NCBI GenBank assembly: GCA_025656675.1
Contig: JAHXHN010000012.1
Coordinates: 1-64,000, forward strand
DNA: 64,000 bases
Source of the DNA: Candidatus Thiodiazotropha sp. (ex Codakia rugifera)
GTDB taxonomy: Bacteria; Pseudomonadota; Gammaproteobacteria; Chromatiales; Chromatiaceae
Direction of reading: 5' to 3'
The notes under the pieces were generated by a model that saw only the letters and a program-made list of their open reading frames with translations, was not told where the DNA came from and did no database searches. How positions within the stretch are numbered: the stretch's first letter is position 1; the number at the start of each line of letters is the position of its first letter. The translations under genes were made by a program, and so were the position numbers. Below, piece by piece: positions 44,043 to 52,793 of the stretch.

Positions 44043-45365
44043 ATGACACGTAATGAACAGATTGAAGCCTTGAAAAAGGATTGGGCAGATAACCCCCGTT
44101 GGACCGATGTGAAACGCGGCTATAGTGCTGAGGACGTGGTGCGTCTGCGCGGATCGGTTCAACCAGAACATACCTATGCCAAGCAGGGTGCCGAAAAGCT
44201 ATGGAAATTGGTGCGAGGCGATGCCAAGAAAGGTTATGTGAATTGTATGGGCGCTATTACCGGCGGACAGGCAATGCAACAGGCGAAGGCTGGCATAGAG
44301 GCGATCTATCTCTCCGGTTGGCAGGTTGCGGCGGACGGCAACACATCAGAGACCATGTATCCGGATCAATCGCTTTATGCCTACGATTCAGTGCCGACCA
44401 TGGTGCGCCGAATCAACAACGGTTTCAAACGTGCCGATGAGATCCAGTGGTCTCGTGATATCAATCCGGGCGATGAAGGGTATGTTGACTATTTCCTGCC
44501 TATCGTTGCGGATGCTGAAGCCGGTTTTGGTGGCGTGCTTAACGCCTTTGAACTGATGAAAAACATGATTGCCGCGGGGGCATCCGGGGTTCACTATGAA
44601 GATCAGCTGGCTGCAGTAAAAAAGTGTGGTCACATGGGCGGTAAGGTATTGGTGCCTACCCAAGAAGCGGTGCAGAAGTTGATCGCTGCGCGTCTTGCGG
44701 CTGACGTCATGGGTACCCCGACCCTGGTATTGGCGCGTACCGACGCTGAAGCAGCCAATCTGCTGACCTCGGATGTAGATCCAAATGATAAACCCTTCCT
44801 GACCGGTGATCGTACATCCGAAGGTTTCTATCAAGTCAAGAATGGTCTGGAACAGGCCATCTCTCGAGGTGTGGCCTACGCACCCTATGCCGACCTGGTG
44901 TGGTGTGAGACGGGTACACCGGATCTTGGATTTGCTCGTGAATTCGCCCAGGCGGTTCTCGCCGAAAATCCAAATAAACTACTGGCCTACAATTGCTCCC
45001 CCTCCTTCAACTGGAAGAAAAACCTGGATGACAGCACAATTGCGAAATTTCAGGATGAGCTTTCCGACATGGGCTACAAATATCAGTTCATTACCTTGGC
45101 TGGTATCCACAATATGTGGTTCAACATGTTCGATCTGGCTTATGACTACGCTCGCGGTGAGGGTATGAAGCACTATGTCCAAAAGGTACAGGAACCCGAA
45201 TTTGCAGCCCGCGACAAGGGTTATACCTTTGTCTCTCATCAGCAAGAGGTCGGAGCTGGTTATTTTGATGATGTCACAACCGTTATTCAGGGTGGTGCTT
45301 CATCCGTGACAGCGCTAACGGGTTCAACGGAAGAAGAGCAATTCGATAGCGCGGCCGGTATGTAA
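44043..45365 (+). CDS. aceA: Isocitrate lyase
   Basis: Isocitrate to glyoxylate + succinate, first step of the shunt. Length 440 residues. The catalytic loop KKCGHMGGK, the metal-binding [11 protein letters not shown], the [10 protein letters not shown] segment and [10 protein letters not shown] are all intact. GGAG lies 7 bases before the ATG. It is followed by an intrinsic terminator at 45465, which closes the aceBA operon. Confidence 0.98.
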   Translation: MTRNEQIEALKKDWADNPRWTDVKRGYSAEDVVRLRGSVQPEHTYAKQGAEKLWKLVRGDAKKGYVNCMGAITGGQAMQQAKAGIEAIYLSGWQVAADGNTSETMYPDQSLYAYDSVPTMVRRINNGFKRADEIQWSRDINPGDEGYVDYFLPIVADAEAGFGGVLNAFELMKNMIAAGASGVHYEDQLAAVKKCGHMGGKVLVPTQEAVQKLIAARLAADVMGTPTLVLARTDAEAANLLTSDVDPNDKPFLTGDRTSEGFYQVKNGLEQAISRGVAYAPYADLVWCETGTPDLGFAREFAQAVLAENPNKLLAYNCSPSFNWKKNLDDSTIAKFQDELSDMGYKYQFITLAGIHNMWFNMFDLAYDYARGEGMKHYVQKVQEPEFAARDKGYTFVSHQQEVGAGYFDDVTTVIQGGASSVTALTGSTEEEQFDSAAGM

Positions 45366-45464
45366 CGTAATTGTCAATAAGCATAGTTGATGGGCTTTTA
45401 GGTGTTATCAACACCTACTGAATCTATCGGCTGTGTTTGTTTTTTTACCTTTTTCTGCCCTTCG

Positions 45465-45492
45465 GCCGTGCCTCCTGGCACGGCTTTTTTTT
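45465..45492 (+). terminator. Intrinsic terminator of aceBA
   Basis: GCCGTGCC (45465-45472) and GGCACGGC (45477-45484) form an 8-bp GC-rich stem with a short TCCT loop, followed by eight T. Classic rho-independent terminator 100 bases after aceA. Confidence 0.92.
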
Positions 45493-45550
45493 GCACTGTA
45501 TTGTGTGAAAAAAGCATGAAAGGGAGCCAATAGTCAGGAGTAGAGAATAA

Positions 45551-46045
45551 ATGAGCCTGAGTGACAGTGCTATGAAAACAGCCGATCTGTATGACATTCA
45601 TGAAGAGAAGCTTCAGATCTGTTATCCCGGTTTTCGCCACTATGGCGGACATCATGCATTCCATGGTGCCATTGCAACCCTGAAGTGTTTTGAGGACAAC
45701 TCCTTGGTACGAGAACAATTGGATCAACCAGGACTGGGTAGGGTACTGGTGGTTGATGCCGGTGGTTCCCTGCGCTGTGCGATGTTGGGCGATCTGCTGG
45801 CACAGAAGGGAGTCGACAACGGTTGGGCAGGTGTTTTGATGTTTGGTTGTATTCGTGATGCTGTAGAGATTGGTGAGATGCCGCTTGGTGTGATGGCATT
45901 GGCCACCAATCCCCGTAAAAGTGTCAAGAAAGGCATAGGGGAGGTGGGTTGTGAAGTCAATTTCAGCGGTGTGACATTCAAACCGGGAGAGTGGCTATAT
46001 GCCGATGAGGATGGGATTGTAGTACTGGCTGAGCCCGCGACATAG
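45551..46045 (+). CDS. rraA: RraA family protein (RNase E activity regulator type)
   Basis: A 164-residue protein of the RraA/demethylmenaquinone methyltransferase-like fold. In E. coli RraA binds RNase E and inhibits it; related proteins are HMG/oxaloacetate aldolases. RVLVVDAGGSLRCAMLGDLLA and GVLMFGCIRDAVEI carry the family's Gly-Gly and Arg-Asp pair. The gene stands alone after the aceA terminator with AGGAG upstream. Confidence 0.93.
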   Translation: MSLSDSAMKTADLYDIHEEKLQICYPGFRHYGGHHAFHGAIATLKCFEDNSLVREQLDQPGLGRVLVVDAGGSLRCAMLGDLLAQKGVDNGWAGVLMFGCIRDAVEIGEMPLGVMALATNPRKSVKKGIGEVGCEVNFSGVTFKPGEWLYADEDGIVVLAEPAT

Positions 46046-46106
46046 TCAATTCCGATAACAGCACGATTACACGCTCAATTGAGAGACTGACAATATTGAT
46101 GCTGGC

Positions 46107-46625
46107 ATGATAAGCGATTTAATTCATGGATTTGCACGGCCAGGCAGGATTGAGGGTATCTACCTGCGTCCGAAACGTAGAGGGCCCGTGCAGGCTGTGG
46201 ATTCAGCATTAGCTGTAGCTGAACACGGACTTGAAGGGGATCATAGCGGCAACTATTCCGCAAAAAGGCTTACTGCCGGTACCAGGCAGGTTACGCTTAT
46301 CCAGGCGGAACATCTTCCTGTCATAGCATCATTCCTGGCTTCAGATTCTATAGATCCTTCACTGCTTAGACGCAACCTGGTCGTATCGGGGCTGAATCTA
46401 GTGGCTTGTCGTACACTCTTGAAGAATCACCCCCTCGTGTTGCATATTGGTGACCAGGTGATTTTAGGACTTACTGGCAACTGTGCTCCCTGTTCCAGAA
46501 TGGAAGAGGCGCTGGGTATCGGTGGTTACAATGCCATGCGTGGCCATGGAGGAGTGACGGCGAGTGTTATTAAAGGCGGTTACATTAGTTTGTATAACGC
46601 TGTGATTTGTTCGGCAGCCGAATAA
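46107..46625 (+). CDS. MOSC domain protein
   Basis: A 172-residue stand-alone MOSC (molybdenum cofactor sulfurase C-terminal) domain. The hallmark segments are present: GLEGDHSGNY, RQVTLIQAEHLPVI, LRRNLVVSGLNL, and the conserved Cys in GNCAPCSRMEEALG. Such proteins are thought to carry sulfur for Mo-enzymes or detoxification, but most are uncharacterised. It lies 61 bases after rraA in the same direction. Confidence 0.9.
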   Translation: MISDLIHGFARPGRIEGIYLRPKRRGPVQAVDSALAVAEHGLEGDHSGNYSAKRLTAGTRQVTLIQAEHLPVIASFLASDSIDPSLLRRNLVVSGLNLVACRTLLKNHPLVLHIGDQVILGLTGNCAPCSRMEEALGIGGYNAMRGHGGVTASVIKGGYISLYNAVICSAAE

Positions 46626-46898
46626 CATGAATCAGATCATGTATTTCAACGAAATGCAGTGTAGTCAATCCCACTGAATCCATATGCCGTAATCTGAGCG
46701 CATGCTGCCCAACCTTTGAAAATTGATATGTCCGATGAGGCTGAAAAGTCGGGTATGTTTATTCAGACCTTCAATATGAGATGAAGTCTGTTGTACGCGT
46801 CAGCTTATATCGTTTTATGTAGCCATATATAACAGTGCCCTGACTTGAAGTATGCTACTACCGACATTTTGTCTGCTCAATATGGGAGATTCCTAAGA

Positions 46899-47825
46899 GT
46901 GAAACACCATTTAACGGGGCTACTGGTACTCATTTTATTAACCGGTACGGCCCAGGCCTTCGAAACTGTAAAGGTCAATGAACGGGTCTATGCCCTTGTC
47001 GGTGATCTTGGACAACGTTCTGCTGACAACCTTGGGCACAATATGACATCTGGCTTTATTGTAGGTGATGAGGGTGTTGCAGTGGTGGATCCAGGTGCCT
47101 GCAGGGCAGATGCCGTTGCTATTGAGTCAGCAATCCGTAGTGTGACGGACAAACCGGTGCGTTGGGTAATCAATACCGGTGGGCAGGATCACCGATGGCT
47201 GGCCAATGGCTACTTCAAAAGACAAGGTGCAGAGATAGTGGCAGCAGCTGCAGGACGTGAATATATGCAGGCAAACGTTGAGCAGCAGAAAAGCAATATC
47301 AAACGGCTTGTCGGTGATCCATGTGGCGACCCGGAGCCAGTCTTTCCTGATAAGACTTTTACCGATAGCTATCGTTTGCCGATACAGGGAGTCGATGTGG
47401 AGCTACGCTTTACGGGAGGCGCTCATACACCAGGTGATCTATTTGTCTGGTTACCGGCAACGGGGATACTTTTTACAGGTGATACAGTCTATGTTGAACG
47501 CTTGTTGGGGATTTTTCCCGGTGGACTGTTGCGTTGGATCGCTACACTTGAATTCATGCGGGATCAGCTTAAACCAGAAATTATCATTCCAGGTCATGGG
47601 CATGTTACCCATCTTGATGAGGCATTACATGACAGTTACGCCTATTTGACCATGCTGAGAGATCGGGTTGGTCAACGAATTGCAGATGGTGCATTCGACC
47701 CTGTAGAAGCGGCGGAGGGACTTGACCAGTCAGAATTTTCCTACCTGAAGAATTACGATCAATTGAGTTTCCGTGCTATGAATGCACTGCGAGCTGCCGA
47801 AGAGTTATTCGAGGCTGAAGAGTAG
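46899..47825 (+). CDS. Exported metallo-beta-lactamase fold protein with reduced zinc site
   Basis: A 308-residue periplasmic hydrolase-like protein. GTG 46899 (GGGAG about 10 bases upstream) gives a clean signal peptide (LTGLLVLILLTGTAQA). The fold resembles SoxH/quinoprotein-relay zinc hydrolases. The usual HxHxDH reads GGQDH (residues 94-98, within INTGGQDHRW): both histidines of metal site 1 are replaced, while Asp-His of site 2, GGAHTPGD, LFTGDTV and PGHGHVT remain. It may bind one metal or have lost hydrolysis. A longer frame from 46845 lacks a signal peptide at its start. Confidence 0.87.
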   Translation: MKHHLTGLLVLILLTGTAQAFETVKVNERVYALVGDLGQRSADNLGHNMTSGFIVGDEGVAVVDPGACRADAVAIESAIRSVTDKPVRWVINTGGQDHRWLANGYFKRQGAEIVAAAAGREYMQANVEQQKSNIKRLVGDPCGDPEPVFPDKTFTDSYRLPIQGVDVELRFTGGAHTPGDLFVWLPATGILFTGDTVYVERLLGIFPGGLLRWIATLEFMRDQLKPEIIIPGHGHVTHLDEALHDSYAYLTMLRDRVGQRIADGAFDPVEAAEGLDQSEFSYLKNYDQLSFRAMNALRAAEELFEAEE

Positions 47826-47988
47826 TGCCTGGCTGAAAGAAGTCACACAACAATACAGATGATCACTTCCTGCGCGGAACCAGGTGCACCCTGCGTTCTA
47901 AGTTATTCGAGTTGGCAGGCCCTAGTGAAATGGACGGTAAATGCCTGTATAAACGAGTAGTAAGTTCGGTTCTGTCGTTGGTGCTTTC

Positions 47989-49047
47989 ATGCTACTACTC
48001 ATTGTGTATGTCCTCATTGCCTTAGGGTTTTCATTTCTCTGTTCAATTGCCGAGGCAGTGATACTCAGTATTACTCATCCCTATATATCTGTTCTTGAAC
48101 AGGATGGAAATGGGGCGGCACCCCTGTTGCGGGATATGAAACAGGATATCAATGATCCGTTGGCAGCGATTCTTACCTTAAACACGACTGCCCACACCAT
48201 CGGTGCTGCCGGAGCGGGAGCACAGGCTGCTGTTGTGTTTGGTAGTGCTTATGTGGGAGTTGCCTCTGCAATACTAACCCTGCTTATACTGGTATTTTCT
48301 GAAATCATACCCAAGACATTAGGTGCCCACTACTGGCGACAACTTGCCCCCGCCACGGCCTATACCCTTAGGGCCCTCATCTGGATACTCTATCCATTTA
48401 TAGTGATGTCAGCTGTTCTTACACGCTTACTTTCTCGTGACAATGAACCGGGAAAATTTCGTAGGGATGAGTTTACTGCGATGGCGGATGTAGGTGTTGA
48501 AGAGGGGGAGCTTGATCAACACGAGTCATTAATACTCAAGAATCTTTTCCTCCTTAAAGAGACCAAAGTGATCGATGTAATGACGCCTCGTACAGTGGTG
48601 TTTTCTTTGGATGAATCGCTTTCAGTGCAGGAGTATTTCGAAAAATATAACAGTAGCCGGTTTTCTCGCATTCCCATCTATGAGAACAATCGTGATCATG
48701 TGACCGGCTTTGTGTTACGCAGTGATCTACTGCTCTCTCATGCCAGGGGAAATTCGGAAAAAAGGCTTGATGTCTATCGTCGTGATATCCCGACGCTTCC
48801 AGATACCAGTTCGTTGCAAGCTGCTTTCGAGGGCTTTATGGAAACGCGCAGCCATATCACATTGATTGTTGATGACTACGGCAGTATGGAGGGCATTCTA
48901 ACCTTGGAGGATATTCTTGAGACCATTCTTGGTATTGAGATAGTCGATGAGGGCGATAAGATAGATGATATGCGTAAATTGGCCCGGCGACTGTGGAGGA
49001 AACGTGCAACTAAAATGGGCTTGGAGGTTACTGATAAAGATGAATGA
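47989..49047 (+). CDS. CNNM-transmembrane/CBS domain protein
   Basis: A 352-residue membrane protein of the CNNM/HlyC-CorC family, linked to Mg2+/Co2+ efflux. The DUF21/CNNM domain (about 1-175) has four helices and EIIPKTLGAHYW; a CBS pair follows (about 195-320: VIDVMTPRTVVFSLDE, SRIPIYENNRDHVTGFV, LTLEDILETILG). The usual C-terminal CorC/HlyC domain is missing, so this is the short form. No clear ribosome binding site before the ATG. Confidence 0.92.
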   Translation: MLLLIVYVLIALGFSFLCSIAEAVILSITHPYISVLEQDGNGAAPLLRDMKQDINDPLAAILTLNTTAHTIGAAGAGAQAAVVFGSAYVGVASAILTLLILVFSEIIPKTLGAHYWRQLAPATAYTLRALIWILYPFIVMSAVLTRLLSRDNEPGKFRRDEFTAMADVGVEEGELDQHESLILKNLFLLKETKVIDVMTPRTVVFSLDESLSVQEYFEKYNSSRFSRIPIYENNRDHVTGFVLRSDLLLSHARGNSEKRLDVYRRDIPTLPDTSSLQAAFEGFMETRSHITLIVDDYGSMEGILTLEDILETILGIEIVDEGDKIDDMRKLARRLWRKRATKMGLEVTDKDE

Positions 49048-49089
49048 GGCAGATACAGACCAGAACGTAACCAACAGGGTTGGTAAAAT

Positions 49090-50505
49090 TCAACCTTTCA
49101 GTTGATAACAGGGTGAATAGTCACCCTGTAGCTTCATTCTATTCTGTTCCGCAAATGATATCAGCAGGTTGTCCATCGCAGCAACGATACCCTGTTCTCC
49201 ATGGATCACGAAAGGACCGTATTGCTCAACTGCATGTATCCCATCCTCTTTCACGTTCCCTGCAACGATACCTGAGAAGGCACGTCTCAGATTCGCTGCC
49301 ATGTCATGGCCATCCTGTTGATGATTCAACTTAAGTGCTGCCATGGCTTCATGAGAGGGTTTAAACGGTTGTTGCAGACCGCTCTCAATGAATAATCGCC
49401 AGTTAAAGTAGAATGCGTCATTGCCCTCATAACGGTAGGCTCTAACACTCTCCATAGCATTCCCCATGGCCAATGCCACTGCAGCGGGATCGTCAATAAT
49501 CACCTGGTAATACTTTTGTGCATCGGTACCGAGTGTGGCACCGATAAAACGGTCGATCTCCTCGAAATATTCAGCACCCTCGATAGGGCCTGTCAGGATC
49601 AGGGGAAAGGCGTGATCAGTATTTTCGGGATGCATCAGAATACCAAGAAGATAGAGTAGTTCCTCCATGGTACCGGCACCGCCCGGAAAGATGATCACAC
49701 CATGACCAACACGCACGAAGGCTTCCAGACGTTTCTCGATATCGGGCATAATGACCAGCTCATTGACGATAGGGTTGGGAGGCTCTGAAGCGATGATGCC
49801 CGGTTCGGTGATACCCAGGTATCGGCCACTGCTGATACGCTGTTTGGCATGTCCTATTGCAGCCCCTTTCATTGGCCCTTTCATCGCGCCTGGACCACAA
49901 CCGGTACACACATTCAGGCCTCTCAATCCTAATTCGTATCCTACTTCCTTGGAATAGTCATACTCTTTCCTGCCAATGGAATGGCCGCCCCAGCACACCA
50001 CCAGATTCGGATCCATGCCAGTATGCAGTACCCGTGCATTTCGTAAGATATGAAATACGGTAGAGGTGATATGGCTCGAATCATTCAGGTCATAGACAGG
50101 GTCATGTTGGATTTCATTATGGACATAGATGATGTCCCGAAGTACAGCGAACAGATGCTCTTGTATGCCACGTATCATCTTAGCATCGACAAAGGCACTG
50201 CCCGGCGCATTTTCCAACCGTAACTTGATACCTCTATTGGTCTGCATCAAATGGATGCCAAAATCCCGATAGGTCTCGAAGATCTCACGTGCATCATCCG
50301 TTTCACTGCCGCAATTGAGCACAGCCAGAGCGCAGCGTCGAAACAGGCCGTACAATCCGTGTGCATTGGTATCGAGTAGGGCGTTAACTTCAAGTTGTGA
50401 CAGCACTTCAAGACTGCCTTCCGGGCGAACGGATGCACTGAGTTTGGAGGGTGCGGAATTCAAAGTGCTGCTGTTCGAATGGTTTGAGTTGGATTGATTA
50501 GACAC
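49090..50505 (-). CDS. ppnN: Pyrimidine/purine nucleotide 5'-monophosphate nucleosidase
   Basis: A YgdH/PpnN-type enzyme that splits nucleoside monophosphates into base and ribose 5-phosphate; the E. coli enzyme is stimulated by (p)ppGpp. Length 471 residues: N-terminal domain (about 35-150), LOG catalytic domain with VCWGGHSI, CTGCGPGAMKGPMKGA and PGGAGTMEELLYLLG, and the C-terminal extension. The first 25 residues are Ser/Asn-rich and variable. It is convergent with the CNNM gene. Confidence 0.95.
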   Translation of the reverse strand: MSNQSNSNHSNSSTLNSAPSKLSASVRPEGSLEVLSQLEVNALLDTNAHGLYGLFRRCALAVLNCGSETDDAREIFETYRDFGIHLMQTNRGIKLRLENAPGSAFVDAKMIRGIQEHLFAVLRDIIYVHNEIQHDPVYDLNDSSHITSTVFHILRNARVLHTGMDPNLVVCWGGHSIGRKEYDYSKEVGYELGLRGLNVCTGCGPGAMKGPMKGAAIGHAKQRISSGRYLGITEPGIIASEPPNPIVNELVIMPDIEKRLEAFVRVGHGVIIFPGGAGTMEELLYLLGILMHPENTDHAFPLILTGPIEGAEYFEEIDRFIGATLGTDAQKYYQVIIDDPAAVALAMGNAMESVRAYRYEGNDAFYFNWRLFIESGLQQPFKPSHEAMAALKLNHQQDGHDMAANLRRAFSGIVAGNVKEDGIHAVEQYGPFVIHGEQGIVAAMDNLLISFAEQNRMKLQGDYSPCYQLKG

Positions 50506-50684
50506 TGGTTCCTAAGGAATTAGGTTGACGAAGTACAAGTATCACATCCATCAAGTGTTTCAACAACCTTGCTGAGTCAGGCTCAATAGAGGCAATCAAA
50601 ATAGTGTTTATAAGCCTGGGCTTAGGGTGCTACATGAGTGACGTGATTGCAATCGAATGTCCGGCGATTACTATCAGCGCCTCT

Positions 50685-50708
50685 CTATTAACCGGGCAAC
50701 CTAATATG
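50685..50708. repeat. Third copy of the 18.5-kb repeat core
   Basis: The 24 bases at 50685-50708 match 18521-18544 at 21 positions (both begin CTATTAA and end AATATG). It overlaps the stop codon of the small secreted protein gene. A partial inverted match (GCCGGGTAACATG, 50711-50723) follows, so it may be a degenerate palindromic repeat. Confidence 0.4.
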
Positions 50709-50994
50709 TCGCCGGGTAACATGTCCCTGTGTACCCACCGGATCCATTACTTTGAACGGAGCTATCACTGGTGTTGCCTGATGACATCGTTATTGTTTTG
50801 GTTTTAAAGGTGGTTCTCGTTTCGCCCGCCAGCAGAATGGACATGCCTGGCCGATTACTCGTGTCGGTGAGTGGATGATAGATGCCAGCATTAGATACAA
50901 TATAAGGTGAGGCATCCAGTACAGGGGCGAAAGCATCAACACGATAAGTAAGTGTCAATATCATAGTAGAAATAAGATAGATGTGTCGTTTCAT
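50701..50994 (-). CDS. Small secreted protein of unknown function
   Basis: A 97-residue protein with a signal peptide (LISTMILTLTYRVDAFA, cut near residue 23) and a short mature part rich in Ser, Thr and Gly, ending GYTGTCYPATY with one Cys. GGAAG lies 7 bases before the ATG, a good ribosome binding site that supports it as real. No family recognised. The stop codon falls inside the repeat copy at 50685-50708. Confidence 0.6.
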   Translation of the reverse strand: MKRHIYLISTMILTLTYRVDAFAPVLDASPYIVSNAGIYHPLTDTSNRPGMSILLAGETRTTFKTKTITMSSGNTSDSSVQSNGSGGYTGTCYPATY

Positions 50995-51158
50995 GATTAA
51001 TCTTCCTTGATCTATGGTGATCCTTACAAACAGCTGGGGTTTTAGCCTTCTAAGAGACAGCGTATTTAGAGTTCAGAACCATTTTCAGCTGTTCACCACA
51101 CAGCAATCAATGCTGTGATATTGATAGTAGAGGACCTGAAAAAAAGACTGTGTTGATA

Positions 51159-51181
51159 AAGTCACGAATGTGCCGTGACTT
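51159..51181 (-). terminator. 8-bp hairpin downstream of mdh
   Basis: AAGTCACG (51159-51166) pairs with CGTGACTT (51174-51181) about 100 bases after the mdh stop on the minus strand; a T-run follows only after about 15 bases. A weak terminator candidate in a 285-base gap that otherwise shows no gene. Confidence 0.35.
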
Positions 51182-51279
51182 AATTTACAGGGAAATTAGT
51201 AAAGCATTAATCGCAAGCTAACAGACATAATGAAGACAACCCGGATAGCTTGGAAGAGGCGTCCTTGCCCCGATACAGC

Positions 51280-52266
51280 CTAGGATTTTGGTAGCAAATC
51301 CTGAATAATTGACCGTTCTTCCAGTAACTCCTTCTCGGATAGCTTGAGACGCGAAACACTCAACTCATCCAGTTCCAGACCTTGAACGATTTCAAATTCC
51401 CCATTCTTGCAGGTCACAGGATAGGAGTAGACCAGGCCATCATCAATGCCGTAACTACCATCAGAGGGGATCGCCATGCTGACCCAGTCGCCATCAGGTG
51501 TGCCGAGTACCCAATCATGGACATGATCGACAATGGCGTCGGCAGCCGATGCTGCAGATGAAAGTCCGCGCGCCTCGATAACCTCTGCCCCCCGGCGTTG
51601 AATCCTGGGTACGAATTCATCGATAGCCCAGTCGCGTTCGACCAGGTCATATACCGGTTGACCATTGACCAGACAGTTGTCGATGTGTGGAAACTGGGTA
51701 CTGGAATGATTTCCCCAGATGGTTACCTGTTTTATATCGGCAACCCGTGACTTGGTTTTGATTGCTAGCTGGCCCAGTGCACGGTTATGGTCAAGACGGG
51801 TCATGGCCGTAAACTGTTTTCGTTGCAGGTCAGGTGCATTGGCAGAGGCGATTAGAGCGTTGGTATTGGCAGGATTTCCAACTACCAGAACACGTACATC
51901 GCGGGAAGCGTGATCATTGATTATCTTTCCTTGAGTAGAGAATATCTTGGCATTCTCAGTAATCAGATCCTTACGCTCCATCCCTTTGCCACGTGGCTTG
52001 GCGCCGATCAATATGGCATAGTTTGTCTCGCCAAAAGCGACCGATGGGTCATCTGTCAAGACTATCTCATGCAGCAGGGGGAAGGCACAATCCTCCAACT
52101 CCATGCCGACGCCCTTGAGTGATGATAGCGCCTGGGGAATTTCTAATAGTCTAAGAATCACGGGTTGATCCGGACCAAACATGTCGCCGGAGGCGACGCG
52201 GAATGCCAGCGCATAGCCAATATTTCCTGCGGCACCTGTGATTGTGACATTAACAGCTGGCTTCAT
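51280..52266 (-). CDS. mdh: Malate dehydrogenase (NAD-dependent)
   Basis: Malate + NAD+ to oxaloacetate + NADH, 328 residues from ATG 52266 (GAGG 10 bases upstream). The Rossmann motif [27 protein letters not shown], the active-site region [14 protein letters not shown] and [11 protein letters not shown] with the catalytic His are intact. This is the cytosolic-type MDH branch rather than the short enterobacterial one. Stand-alone gene; the product feeds the same C4 pool as the glyoxylate shunt. Confidence 0.96.
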   Translation of the reverse strand: MKPAVNVTITGAAGNIGYALAFRVASGDMFGPDQPVILRLLEIPQALSSLKGVGMELEDCAFPLLHEIVLTDDPSVAFGETNYAILIGAKPRGKGMERKDLITENAKIFSTQGKIINDHASRDVRVLVVGNPANTNALIASANAPDLQRKQFTAMTRLDHNRALGQLAIKTKSRVADIKQVTIWGNHSSTQFPHIDNCLVNGQPVYDLVERDWAIDEFVPRIQRRGAEVIEARGLSSAASAADAIVDHVHDWVLGTPDGDWVSMAIPSDGSYGIDDGLVYSYPVTCKNGEFEIVQGLELDELSVSRLKLSEKELLEERSIIQDLLPKS

Positions 52267-52476
52267 TTTGGATGATCCTCTCATAAGTTTGTTGGATGGC
52301 GAAATAAGTATAGTTATTTCTGTCTTTTTGGATAGTGCATATAAATCAATAGAGAGTATTGCTCTGTAACCATAGTGACTGTCTGAAAATGTACCTATTA
52401 GTCAGATGCTTGCTGTCGGGTGACGATCTTTTCCGCCGTATGCCCACCTGCGATGTCATTTCTGAAGGGGCACTGG

Positions 52477-52788
52477 TTAAGATGTCCTATCCGCACTGAC
52501 AATCACCTCATGCATTTCGATAGTACTTTCCCCAATGAAGGCCTCTTTGGGCATTGGATTGGCGTGTGCGCGTTTGAAATCATCGCTGCAAACCCAGTCA
52601 TCGAACGACTGCCGATTAATCCAGCTGGTGAGTATCACATAGGGTATCTCGGGTTTGACGGGTTTAAGTACCTGCATGCTTACAAATCCTGGTTGTTGAT
52701 CGATCTGTCCAGCCCGTGAGCGGAAGCGCTGTTCAAATGCTTCCAGGAATGGTTCAGCAACAATTACCCGATTTGCAACAATGAACAT
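52477..52788 (-). CDS. Antibiotic biosynthesis monooxygenase (ABM) domain protein
   Basis: A 103-residue ferredoxin-like alpha/beta protein of the ABM superfamily. MFIVANRVIVAEPF, QPGFVSMQVLKP and YVILTSWINRQSFDDWV are typical, and resemble heme-degrading monooxygenases of the HmoB/IsdG type in layout. ATG 52788 follows the stop of the SagB-like gene by 5 bases; TTG 52797 overlaps that stop. It is the last gene of a bolA/SagB-like/ABM run. Confidence 0.87.
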   Translation of the reverse strand: MFIVANRVIVAEPFLEAFEQRFRSRAGQIDQQPGFVSMQVLKPVKPEIPYVILTSWINRQSFDDWVCSDDFKRAHANPMPKEAFIGESTIEMHEVIVSADRTS

Positions 52789-52793
52789 GTCTC

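Noticed and set aside
50604-50807. A 67-codon plus-strand frame across the 50.7-kb repeat
   Set aside because: It overlaps the better supported minus-strand secreted protein and has an unlikely composition.
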